The notes under the pieces were generated by a model that made no database searches, was not told the origin of the DNA, and saw only the letters and a program-made list of their open reading frames with translations. Shown here piece by piece: positions 1 through 5,957 of a stretch of 13,882 bases of DNA. The translations under genes and the position numbers were made by a program. Within the stretch, counting starts at the first letter, position 1, and every line of letters starts with the position of its first letter. The DNA comes from an uncultured Vampirovibrio sp. (lineage in GTDB: Bacteria > Cyanobacteriota > Vampirovibrionia > Gastranaerophilales > Gastranaerophilaceae): positions 1 to 13,882 of the forward strand of contig CAJTLG010000016.1 of NCBI GenBank assembly GCA_910577395.1. Direction: 5' to 3'.

Positions 1-282
1 TGCTAAAAGAACTGATGCAACCAACAATGCCATGAGCATTTCAACGAGGGAAAAACCCACTAAAAGGCTCCTGTAGGTATTTCGCCTGTTGTTCGTTTTG
101 CCTTTATCTTTATCCCAAAACTCACAAGGCTTACATCCTACGTCGCCATCGTAGTGCTTTGGCACACGGCTCATTGCCGTTTGCCTCCCGCACCGGCTTA
201 CGCTTTGCATTTCGACGAGGGAGAAAGCATGCCTGCCTTGCCATTTATATAAAAAATTTAGAAATCTGCTGAAACTCTTCAT
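1..282 (-). CDS. Prepilin-like protein (type IV pilin/pseudopilin family), 5' part only
   Basis: The reading frame runs off the left edge, so only the first 94 residues are visible. A canonical class III signal lies at residues 76-94: G76-FSLVEM followed by a hydrophobic helix rich in L, A and V. Prepilin peptidase normally cuts after such a Gly, and the helix then anchors the pilin in the inner membrane or packs in the pilus core. Unusually, a second FSLVEM lies at residues 20-25 after Ala instead of Gly and is followed by a polar segment, so it cannot serve as a membrane helix. The part between holds Cys31, a C50-x-x-C53 pair and many Arg/Lys, and its first two thirds are GC-rich. Start 282 was chosen for the AAAGGA-type ribosome site at 290-295; ATG at 174 is an in-frame alternative. 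Family membership is well supported, but the role (pilus, secretion or surface display) is not determined. Confidence 0.8.
   Translation of the reverse strand, partial: MKSFSRFLNFLYKWQGRHAFSLVEMQSVSRCGRQTAMSRVPKHYDGDVGCKPCEFWDKDKGKTNNRRNTYRSLLVGFSLVEMLMALLVASVLLA
37..57 (-). repeat. Downstream copy of the duplicated prepilin processing motif
   Basis: This 21-base block encodes GFSLVEM and matches 18 of 21 bases with the block at 208-228. It is directly followed by the hydrophobic helix, so it is the copy that can function as a processing and membrane-insertion signal. Two of the three differences are silent third-position changes (TTC/TTT and GTC/GTT). Confidence 0.8.
184..189 (-). promoter_or_regulatory. 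Candidate internal ribosome binding site for ATG at 174
   Basis: GGGAGG lies 9 bases upstream of an in-frame ATG (172-174) inside the GC-rich segment. If used, it gives a shorter preprotein with a 40-residue leader before the FSLVEM at residues 77-82 of the long form. It is a better match to the anti-Shine-Dalgarno sequence than the site for the start at 282. Confidence 0.4.
208..228 (-). repeat. Upstream copy of the duplicated prepilin processing motif
   Basis: This block encodes AFSLVEM and lies exactly 171 bases (57 codons) upstream of the copy at 37-57, in the same frame. It is followed by a polar, Arg-rich stretch instead of a hydrophobic helix. The pair reads either as a segmental duplication or as the boundaries of an insertion within a conserved motif. 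Confidence 0.75.
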
Positions 283-308
283 AGTTAAGTCCTTTCATCA
301 TACTTTGC

Positions 309-314
309 ATTATA
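309..314 (-). promoter_or_regulatory. Candidate -10 element for the prepilin-like gene
   Basis: A perfect TATAAT reads on the minus strand 27 bases before the ATG at 282, leaving room for a leader of about 20 bases with the AAAGGA ribosome site. I see no convincing -35 hexamer at the usual distance, and the region is so AT-rich that chance matches are likely. Confidence 0.35.
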
Positions 315-348
315 TTTTTTTAGTAAAAATATAATTAAACAATATATT

Positions 349-397
349 ATACTATTGGATAATATATTTCAAGTACTTTTTATACTATAAATAGTAT
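349..397. promoter_or_regulatory. Two dyads sharing ATACTAT, candidate operator region for the XRE regulator
   Basis: ATACTAT at 349-355 pairs with ATAATAT at 359-365 (6 of 7 complementary). ATACTAT at 382-388 pairs perfectly with ATAGTAT at 391-397. The two left half-sites are 33 bases apart, near three helical turns. The second dyad overlaps a TATACT/TATAAA -10-like stretch about 50 bases before the XRE gene start, a position suited to autorepression. The AT richness lowers the significance. Confidence 0.35.
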
Positions 398-432
398 TAT
401 TTTATTTGCACTTCTGGGGCAAAATGGCAAGC

Positions 433-438
433 AGGGGG
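433..438 (+). promoter_or_regulatory. Ribosome binding site deciding the XRE gene start
   Basis: AGGGGG lies 6 bases before ATG 445. The alternatives are ATG 424, with a weaker and closer GGGG, and TTG 406, with no visible site. The protein from 445 begins just before the first helix of the HTH domain, as is usual for small XRE regulators. Confidence 0.65.
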
Positions 439-444
439 CAAAAC

Positions 445-765
445 ATGAAAGACAATATGAAGAAACTTCTTGGGAAAAGAATAAGAGAAATAAGAAACAA
501 AAGAGGTTTAACGCAAGAAAGACTGGCTGAACTGGTAGATATTAATACACCAAACATAAGCTATATTGAAAACGGCAAATTTTACCCTTCATATGAAACA
601 TTTATAGGGCTTTTACAGGCACTTAATGTGGAGCCTTGCGAACTTTTTACATTTGATATTGTAAAAACACCGGATGAACTTAAAAAAGAAATGATTGATG
701 CCTTTAATAAGGATGAAAAACTTTTAAGACTGATTTATAAAGTATACCGGGCTGTCACTGTTTAA
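445..765 (+). CDS. XRE/Cro-cI family helix-turn-helix transcriptional regulator
   Basis: A 106-residue cytoplasmic DNA-binding protein. The HTH_3 domain spans about residues 10-65: an Arg/Lys-rich first helix, 'LTQERLAELVDI' as helices 2 to early 3, 'ISYIENGK' as the recognition region, then 'PSYETFIGLLQALNV' for the last helices. The short acidic/basic C-terminal tail (from about 75) has no recognisable enzyme or sensor domain, so it may act as a small dimeric repressor. It is divergent from the prepilin-like gene across an AT-rich region holding two ATACTAT dyads, so it may control itself and the prepilin gene; that is inference. Its 3' end overlaps by 11 bases the end of the opposing small gene. 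Toxin-antitoxin antitoxins share this fold, but no toxin-like partner is adjacent in the same direction. Confidence 0.85.
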   Translation: MKDNMKKLLGKRIREIRNKRGLTQERLAELVDINTPNISYIENGKFYPSYETFIGLLQALNVEPCELFTFDIVKTPDELKKEMIDAFNKDEKLLRLIYKVYRAVTV

Positions 766-1018
766 AATCTTCTGTTTCAAAAATATTTTTCTTTTTAAAT
801 TCATCGCTTTTACAATGAATTAAATACCCGCATTTCACACAAGCTAAAACCGTGTTTGTAGAATCAATTGCAGAAAATATATGCTCGCATTTTTCATCCC
901 TGTCATCAATTTCAATATCAGATTTTACAGGGTGAAAAATATCCTTTAAAAACAGTCTGAAACCGCCTTTATTTTTGATTTCTTCTTTTACTTTAAAAAA
1001 CAGCTCTATAATATACAT
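755..1018 (-). CDS. Small hypothetical protein with a Cys/His metal-binding-like motif
   Basis: An 87-residue protein that I do not recognise as a named family. The N-terminal third is hydrophobic and basic (about 1-30), followed by an acidic linker (33-43). Then come C44-x-H46, C60-x-x-C63 and C69, a spacing compatible with a small zinc ribbon. It has a coherent domain-like pattern and fills the whole gap between two confidently called genes, which favours a real gene over a chance frame. It converges with the XRE gene (11-base overlap) and diverges from the TIM-barrel gene 31 bases away. ATG 1018 is the only Met start. A weak AGG lies three bases before it, and a -10-like TATAAT on this strand sits at 1033-1038, so the leader would be very short. 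Confidence 0.6.
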   Translation of the reverse strand: MYIIELFFKVKEEIKNKGGFRLFLKDIFHPVKSDIEIDDRDEKCEHIFSAIDSTNTVLACVKCGYLIHCKSDEFKKKNIFETEDFKQ

Positions 1019-1040
1019 AAACCTATTTTTAAATTATAAT
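1012..1040 (+). promoter_or_regulatory. Candidate promoter of the TIM-barrel gene (leaderless or nearly so)
   Basis: TATACA (1012-1017, 4 of 6 to TTGACA) is followed after 17 bases by a perfect TATAAT (1035-1040). Transcription would begin at about 1047, only a few bases before ATG 1050, and there is no Shine-Dalgarno sequence there. The core ATTATAAT (1033-1040) is palindromic and gives a -10 on both strands. Confidence 0.45.
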
Positions 1041-1049
1041 CTAATTGTT

Positions 1050-1856
1050 ATGAAAAATAAAAGCGAAATTTTCATATCTTCAACGGTTGATTTTCACAAC
1101 ATATACGGTGCTGTTGAAACAGCAAACGAACTTGGCACAGGTTTAGAAATCAGCAGATTTGGAAAATTGAAGGAAATAGAAGACAATTTTGATGAAACTC
1201 TTAATACCTATAAAAATGCAGTTAAAGACCTGGATGGGGATTTAACACTGCATGGGTTTTTTTCAAACCTTTGTATACCCTCTAAAGACCCGCTTATTTA
1301 TGAAGCCTCAATTAAAAGATATTATCAAAGCTTTGAAATAGCGGCAGAGCTTGGTGCAAAGACCGTTGTTTTTCATACCTGCTTTAACAACCTTCTTAAA
1401 CAGCAACAATACAGGGATAATTTTTTTATGCGGTCTTTAGAATTTTATAAAGAGTTCATCCCCCATTTTGAAAGGGAAGGAATTGTTGCAACAATAGAAA
1501 ATGTACATGAAAGCGATAATGAACTAATAAGAAACATTATAGCAGCCGTAAATTCCCCAAATCTGAAGGCTACAATAGATATAGGCCACTGTAATATCCA
1601 TTCGGATATCCCTGTCACGGAGTGGATAAAAGATTATGGTATTATGCTTCACCATATGCACTTTCATAATAATTTCGGGGACGAAGATGCCCACAGCTCT
1701 TTAAAAAACGGCAGCCTTCAAATAAAACCTATACTTGAAACACTAAAAGAGATACGGCTTTTCCCCCAGATTACTTTTGAAATATTTAACAAAGAAGATT
1801 TATTTGAAAGTGTAGAATATTTTAGGGAACTTGAAAAAGAAATATATACTAAATAA
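1050..1856 (+). CDS. Sugar phosphate isomerase/epimerase-like TIM-barrel protein (AP endonuclease 2 superfamily)
   Basis: A 268-residue cytoplasmic protein with the xylose-isomerase-like TIM barrel. Candidate metal and catalytic residues fall at strand ends in the expected order: E33 (LEISRF), H68 (TLHGFF), H109 (VFHTCF), E150 (TIENVHE), D177 and H180 (TIDIGH), H204/H206, H215, and E244 (TFEIF). This set resembles endonuclease IV and the sugar isomerases/epimerases of the same fold, which bind divalent metal. Length fits a single-domain member. The exact substrate cannot be read from the sequence, and DNA-repair activity (endonuclease IV) is less likely because the detailed motifs differ from Nfo. 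The frame is open upstream to a TTG at 975, but that lies across the opposing gene; ATG 1050 gives the natural N-terminus. No operon partner on this strand. Confidence 0.8.
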   Translation: MKNKSEIFISSTVDFHNIYGAVETANELGTGLEISRFGKLKEIEDNFDETLNTYKNAVKDLDGDLTLHGFFSNLCIPSKDPLIYEASIKRYYQSFEIAAELGAKTVVFHTCFNNLLKQQQYRDNFFMRSLEFYKEFIPHFEREGIVATIENVHESDNELIRNIIAAVNSPNLKATIDIGHCNIHSDIPVTEWIKDYGIMLHHMHFHNNFGDEDAHSSLKNGSLQIKPILETLKEIRLFPQITFEIFNKEDLFESVEYFRELEKEIYTK

Positions 1857-1941
1857 GCACTGGTTGAAACAAAAATTTAATGATAAACTGCAGTGGGTAT
1901 TAGTATATTTTGTAACAATATCTTAATAAAACTCCGCCATT

Positions 1942-1971
1942 ATGACAAATTTTACATTTCTTGAGTTTAAT
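1942..1971 (+). promoter_or_regulatory. Candidate promoter for the response regulator gene
   Basis: ATGACA (1942-1947, 5 of 6) and TTTAAT (1966-1971, 5 of 6) are separated by 18 bases. A second -10-like element, TAGAAT at 2007-2012, lies nearer the gene without a good -35. Either would leave an untranslated leader containing the AAGGGA site at 2024-2029. The 180-base gap 1857-2036 otherwise shows no gene and no clear terminator. Confidence 0.35.
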
Positions 1972-2023
1972 ATCACAGAAAGGTTTTAAAAACCCCATTA
2001 AATATATAGAATAGGTCAGTGAA

Positions 2024-2029
2024 AAGGGA
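2024..2029 (+). promoter_or_regulatory. Ribosome binding site deciding the response regulator start
   Basis: AAGGGA lies 7 bases before ATG 2037, so this ATG is preferred over the in-frame GTG at 2019. That GTG would place the same purine run inside the coding region. Confidence 0.65.
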
Positions 2030-2036
2030 ACAACAA

Positions 2037-2711
2037 ATGATTGACGGCAAAAAAGATAAAATTTCCGTTTATATTGTAGAAGATTATTTACTTTTAAGAA
2101 TTTCTTGCAAAAAGACACTTGAACAAGATAGCTTTTTTGACGTTATAGGGGATTTTGAAAATGCTGAAGATTGTATTTCAGCACTTGAAACAAGACAAAG
2201 CAATATTGTACTTATGGATTTAGCCCTACCCGGGATAAACGGAATTGAAGCGACAAAAATCATCACAAATAAATATAAAGATGTGAAGGTAATAATTACA
2301 ACATCCCACGAAAGCAGACAAGAAGCCATTGCCTGCCTTGCATCGGGTGCATCAGCATATGTCGTGAAAACACCTGATTATCAAGGGCTTTTGGATGTAA
2401 TAAAAATGGTAAATCTTGGTGCGCTTTGGTTTGACCCAAGATTTGGTTCGATAGCTAAAGAGGCAGCTATAAAGCCTAATACAACGGATTTTAATAATTT
2501 ATATGATAACGAAATCAATTCAATCCTTACAGAAAAAGAATATAAAGTGCTCGGGCTTTTGGCCAAAGGAGAATCCAATGTTGAAATTGCCAAAAAGATG
2601 ATGGTTAGCGCAAATACTACCAAAGCACACGTTAGCAGCATATTTGAAAAACTTGCAGTTAAAGACAGGGTGCAGGCGGCAGTAAAAGCAGTAAAGGCCG
2701 GTATTGTTTAA
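2037..2711 (+). CDS. NarL/FixJ-type two-component response regulator
   Basis: A 224-residue cytoplasmic regulator. The receiver domain (about 7-125) has the acidic pair E15/D16, the phosphoacceptor D61 in 'LMDLALPG', T88/T89 and K111, so phosphorylation should work. The C-terminal LuxR/GerE HTH (about 164-222) shows 'LTEKEYKVLGLLAKGESNVEIAKKM' spread over its helices and the usual 'HVSSIFEKL' recognition helix. Phosphorylation by a histidine kinase normally triggers dimerisation and DNA binding. No kinase gene lies in the window, so it is an orphan here. It stops 91 bases before the helicase gene, whose promoter region carries two direct repeats resembling NarL heptamers; regulation of that unit is therefore plausible but inferred. 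Confidence 0.9.
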   Translation: MIDGKKDKISVYIVEDYLLLRISCKKTLEQDSFFDVIGDFENAEDCISALETRQSNIVLMDLALPGINGIEATKIITNKYKDVKVIITTSHESRQEAIACLASGASAYVVKTPDYQGLLDVIKMVNLGALWFDPRFGSIAKEAAIKPNTTDFNNLYDNEINSILTEKEYKVLGLLAKGESNVEIAKKMMVSANTTKAHVSSIFEKLAVKDRVQAAVKAVKAGIV

Positions 2712-2717
2712 GAAAAT

Positions 2718-2744
2718 TACCCCTTTTAAATGACCCCTTTAATG
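2718..2744 (+). repeat. Tandem ACCCCTTT..AATG repeat resembling NarL-type heptamers
   Basis: ACCCCTTTTAAATG (2719-2732) is followed immediately by ACCCCTTTAATG (2733-2744), differing by a two-base gap. With the preceding base each contains a heptamer, TACCCCT (2718-2724) and GACCCCT (2732-2738). The first fits the known NarL consensus TACYYMT fully and the second in 6 of 7 positions. They sit in the -35 zone of the extended -10 promoter at 2754-2762. Confidence 0.5.
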
Positions 2745-2753
2745 CAGATATAG

Positions 2754-2762
2754 TGGTACAAT
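2754..2762 (+). promoter_or_regulatory. Extended -10 promoter of the helicase-mutS2 unit
   Basis: TGGTACAAT carries the TGn extension directly before a -10 hexamer with 5 of 6 matches. No -35 hexamer is visible 16-18 bases upstream, where the tandem repeat lies instead. Transcription would begin near 2769, giving a leader of about 34 bases with AAGGA at 2792-2796. Confidence 0.5.
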
Positions 2763-2802
2763 AGCAAAACGGATAAGTATCTTTAAATAATAAGGAAATA
2801 TT

Positions 2803-5800
2803 ATGCTGCAAGCTGTACCAAAGGCTATAACACAAGCATTTACAGGTAGTTTTATAAAAAAAATCTCCCAGTATCTGCACGATTGTATAAGAGAAGAGGT
2901 AAAATCCTCTACATTCAGAAACCTAAAAGGGGATAAAGACAATAAATGGGTGTTTTTAAACGGCGAAGAAGAACTTTTTACAAGCTTTGATAAACCCATT
3001 ATGCTGGATGGTTCAGACAGCCTTATTACAGAGCTTATGGTACAGTCTGAAATGAGCCAAAAAGAAAAATATTTAATTTACGGATATATGTTTTTGGTTG
3101 GAAAAAACGGAAAAAGCCGCAAAAACAATGAATTTTTAACACCACTTTTATATGTACCATGCAGGCTTGAAAGAACAGGTAAAAGCATAAAACTCACTGC
3201 GGAAGATGATATCCTGTCTTTAAATACAGGGGCATTAGCGCAGCTTATTAAAAAAGATGAAGAGGAAGAGGTGGATGCACTTCTTTCCGGGCTTTTAGAG
3301 GTGGTGCCGGAGCTTCCCCTAAATGAAGACAGCCTGGAAATATTTTTAACCACATTAAAGTCAGTAGTACCTGATGTTGAAATTTCAACTACGCCGCAGA
3401 TTTTAGAGGACAATTCGGAAACTGATACCATAAACGCGGAAGAATTTTATTCTAACAGCATTGAAAGCCTTGAAGAGCTTGAAGAATTAGATTTTGACAC
3501 CATTGAAACAATGAAACAAAAACCCAAGGTAAAGGTGGAAAAGCTTACTTTAGAAAGAAAACAGGCAGTTATTTTAACTAAAAGGCCAACTGTGACTGCA
3601 GGAGTATTACATGAACTTTTACAAATAGGCGAAAAACCGGTAGGTACAATAAAAGAAACTTCTTTAAATGTTATTCAGGAAGAATATTTAAGCACAAAGG
3701 GCAAACAAATACCACTGAAAGACCCTGAAATTAAGGATTTCTTCCCTGTGACGCCACTTTCTCTCAGCGATTCGCAAGAAGATGTTATAAGAAAAATTGA
3801 ACAGAATGATTTCCTTGCGGTATACGGCCCCCCGGGTACAGGAAAATCCCAAACCATTGTAAACCTTGTATCCCACCTTATTGCAAACGGTAAAACCGTG
3901 CTTGTAGCCTCCCGTATGGATAAGGCGGTTGATGTTGTGGCAGAAAGACTTAATGACCTTGGTGCACCATATCTTGCACTTCGGGCAGGCAGGGCAAATT
4001 ATCAAAAGCAGCTTATGTTTAAGCTTGAAGATTTGCTTTCAAATAAGGTGGATTTAGACAGCGAATACGCAGATGCCGTATTGGTGGATGTGCCTGATAT
4101 GAAGGCGCTTTTAGAGGAAATAAAACGTCTTGAAAATGCGGTTGAAACTATAATAAAACTTGAAAAGAAATATGCCCAAAATGCGGCTGAGGCAAAAGAA
4201 GTAACGGATGCAATAGGCCAAATGCGCTATATTAAGGGGCATTTAGCGTATGAAGATGTACAGACATTAAAAGATATATTAAAAAAGCTTGAAAATGCAA
4301 TCAGTATGGGCAAAAGCGGGTTATTTTTCAATATATCCTGCAATATGAAAATAAATAAAATTAAAAAGATTTTAAACTATAAAAAACCCCTTAAATTAAA
4401 CGATTTGACGGGCAGATTATCCTATGAACTTGATGCGGAAGGGCTTTTATCAAGTCTTGGTGCCATAGAAGATGAAATAATGAAAATAGGAAATCTTCAT
4501 CAAATAATGAAGAGGATTTTAGCGCTTAAAGGCAAGCAAAAACGTCTTGCAATCGATATTTTAAGAAACAGGCGCCGCGGAGCATTAAAAGAACTGTTAT
4601 CAGACCAAAAGAAACGCCAGAGGCTCATTGTACACTCTAAATCCCTTGTTTCAAGAAAACGCGCGCAACAGGACAGATTGCTTGAAAAGGAAGATTTTAA
4701 GCCGCTTTTAAACGCCTTCCCCTGTTGGTGCACCACTACATACGCTATTTCAAACAGTCTGCCCTTGAAACCCGGGCTATTTGACGTTGTTATAATAGAT
4801 GAAGCATCCCAATGCGATATAGCTAGCTGTTTTCCCGTTTTATACAGGGCTAAAAAGGCCGTTATAGTGGGGGATGACAAGCAGCTTGCCCATTTAAGCT
4901 TTTTAGAAAAGGCAAAAGAACAATCTTTCCTGAACCAATACAATATAGATGACAAATATCAGCTGATGTGGCGGTTTAGAACCAATTCAATGTTTGATTT
5001 AGCCAATTATTATTCAGCATCCCCCGTTTTGTTGGATGAACATTTCCGCTCAAGCCGCCCTATTATTGAGTTTTCAAGCAATGAATTCTATGGCGGCAGA
5101 ATAAAAATTATGCGCCCGTATTTTGACCAAAAATGCCCGATAGAGCTTGAATACGTGGCTGACGGCAGCGTAGATACTGAAATAACACGCAATATGGCAG
5201 AATCAGAGGCTATAATCAAGCGCCTGCAGGATATTATAGCAGCCGACAATAAAAAAACAGGTGCGGAAAATAACCATGAACCTGTATCTATAGGGGTTAT
5301 CAGCCCGTTTAGAGGACAGGTGGAATTAATTAAAAAAGACATTTTAAAAACTTTTTCAGGTGAAATTATTCAAAGACATCAGATTGAAGTAGGCACAGCC
5401 CATACATTTCAGGGTGATGAAAGGGATATAATCCTTATGTCTTGGACAATTGCAGAGAATTCACATTCCCAAAGCCTTACATTCCTTCAAAAACCGAACC
5501 TCTTTAATGTTGCAATAACAAGGGCAAGAAAATTAATGATAAACTTTATTTCAAAAGACCCAAATAGCCTGCCTGAAGGGATTTTGAGGGATTATTTTGA
5601 ACATATTATGCACACAAAAAGAGTTTTTGAAACAAAAAATACAAATAAATTTAAGAATGAATTTGAAGAAGACGTATTTTTGGAGCTGAAAAAGCTTGAA
5701 ACAAGCGCAAAAGCAGGTGTTGAATGCGGCGGAGTATCAATAGATATACTGTTAAACAAGCTTGCGGTAGAGTGTGACGGCGTGGAAGACAAGACCCCAA

Positions 5801-5943
5801 GCCGTTATACCAATACTAAAAAGCAGACAATTATTGAGCGGTGCGGATTTAAGGTAATCCGTGTAACCAAGCGCGAATGGGACTTGAGTAAAAACGCTTG
5901 TCTTGATAGAATAATGGGTGAATATTCAAAAATTAATAAGTAA
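2803..5943 (+). CDS. SF1B (UPF1/Dna2-like) helicase with C-terminal PD-(D/E)XK/Vsr-like nuclease domain
   Basis: A 1046-residue ATPase. A divergent N-terminal domain (about 1-300, with an acidic patch near 223-237) precedes the helicase core. Motif I is G342-PPGTGKS, motif II D666-E667-AS, then 'VGDDKQL' (motif III region), H747-F-R (motif IV area), 'TAHTFQGDE' around 867-873 (motif V) and 'AITRAR' at 904-909 (motif VI). A long, largely helical insert of about 200 residues separates motifs Ia and II. The C-terminus (about 953-1040) has E956, D981 in 'SIDILL' and E990-x-D992 in 'AVECDG', a pattern common in nuclease domains fused to such helicases. It should unwind and perhaps cut DNA or RNA. 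The gene ends 14 bases before mutS2 and is probably co-transcribed. ATG 2803 has AAGGA 6 bases upstream. A defence role is possible; I lean to repair. Confidence 0.85.
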   Translation: MLQAVPKAITQAFTGSFIKKISQYLHDCIREEVKSSTFRNLKGDKDNKWVFLNGEEELFTSFDKPIMLDGSDSLITELMVQSEMSQKEKYLIYGYMFLVGKNGKSRKNNEFLTPLLYVPCRLERTGKSIKLTAEDDILSLNTGALAQLIKKDEEEEVDALLSGLLEVVPELPLNEDSLEIFLTTLKSVVPDVEISTTPQILEDNSETDTINAEEFYSNSIESLEELEELDFDTIETMKQKPKVKVEKLTLERKQAVILTKRPTVTAGVLHELLQIGEKPVGTIKETSLNVIQEEYLSTKGKQIPLKDPEIKDFFPVTPLSLSDSQEDVIRKIEQNDFLAVYGPPGTGKSQTIVNLVSHLIANGKTVLVASRMDKAVDVVAERLNDLGAPYLALRAGRANYQKQLMFKLEDLLSNKVDLDSEYADAVLVDVPDMKALLEEIKRLENAVETIIKLEKKYAQNAAEAKEVTDAIGQMRYIKGHLAYEDVQTLKDILKKLENAISMGKSGLFFNISCNMKINKIKKILNYKKPLKLNDLTGRLSYELDAEGLLSSLGAIEDEIMKIGNLHQIMKRILALKGKQKRLAIDILRNRRRGALKELLSDQKKRQRLIVHSKSLVSRKRAQQDRLLEKEDFKPLLNAFPCWCTTTYAISNSLPLKPGLFDVVIIDEASQCDIASCFPVLYRAKKAVIVGDDKQLAHLSFLEKAKEQSFLNQYNIDDKYQLMWRFRTNSMFDLANYYSASPVLLDEHFRSSRPIIEFSSNEFYGGRIKIMRPYFDQKCPIELEYVADGSVDTEITRNMAESEAIIKRLQDIIAADNKKTGAENNHEPVSIGVISPFRGQVELIKKDILKTFSGEIIQRHQIEVGTAHTFQGDERDIILMSWTIAENSHSQSLTFLQKPNLFNVAITRARKLMINFISKDPNSLPEGILRDYFEHIMHTKRVFETKNTNKFKNEFEEDVFLELKKLETSAKAGVECGGVSIDILLNKLAVECDGVEDKTPSRYTNTKKQTIIERCGFKVIRVTKREWDLSKNACLDRIMGEYSKINK

Positions 5944-5957
5944 ATTTAGGATTTTGA

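Larger units (their letters stand above)
121..240. other. GC-rich segment inside the prepilin-like gene
   Basis: By hand count 68 of 120 bases are G or C (about 57 percent), while the adjoining 61-120 has about 38 percent and the sequence beyond 283 is mostly A and T. It contains a perfect 5-bp inverted repeat, ACGGC at 166-170 and GCCGT at 176-180. On the minus strand it is open throughout and stays in frame with the prepilin. The composition break suggests a different origin from the host gene, perhaps a small in-frame repeat element. I cannot see whether it recurs elsewhere in the genome. Confidence 0.6.

Noticed and set aside
406..444. Longer start (TTG 406 or ATG 424) for the XRE regulator
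   Set aside because: The AGGGGG site at 433-438 is well spaced only for ATG 445, and the extra residues have no match to the HTH family start.
975..1049. Upstream TTG start extending the TIM-barrel gene
   Set aside because: It would overlap the opposing gene and the promoter core. The extra residues are AT-driven hydrophobic noise and the fold begins after ATG 1050.
1982..1994. GGTTTT-A-AAAACC dyad upstream of the response regulator
   Set aside because: The dyad is short with a 1-base centre in AT-rich sequence and has no T-run or repeated partner, so I do not call it an operator or terminator.
1900..2118. Minus-strand frame of 72 codons before and into the response regulator gene
   Set aside because: It overlaps the regulator's coding region, lacks a domain pattern, and its composition looks like a chance frame.
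4500..4955. Long minus-strand open frame inside the helicase gene
   Set aside because: It lies fully within a gene with strong helicase motifs on the plus strand and has Ser/Phe/Leu-rich shadow composition.
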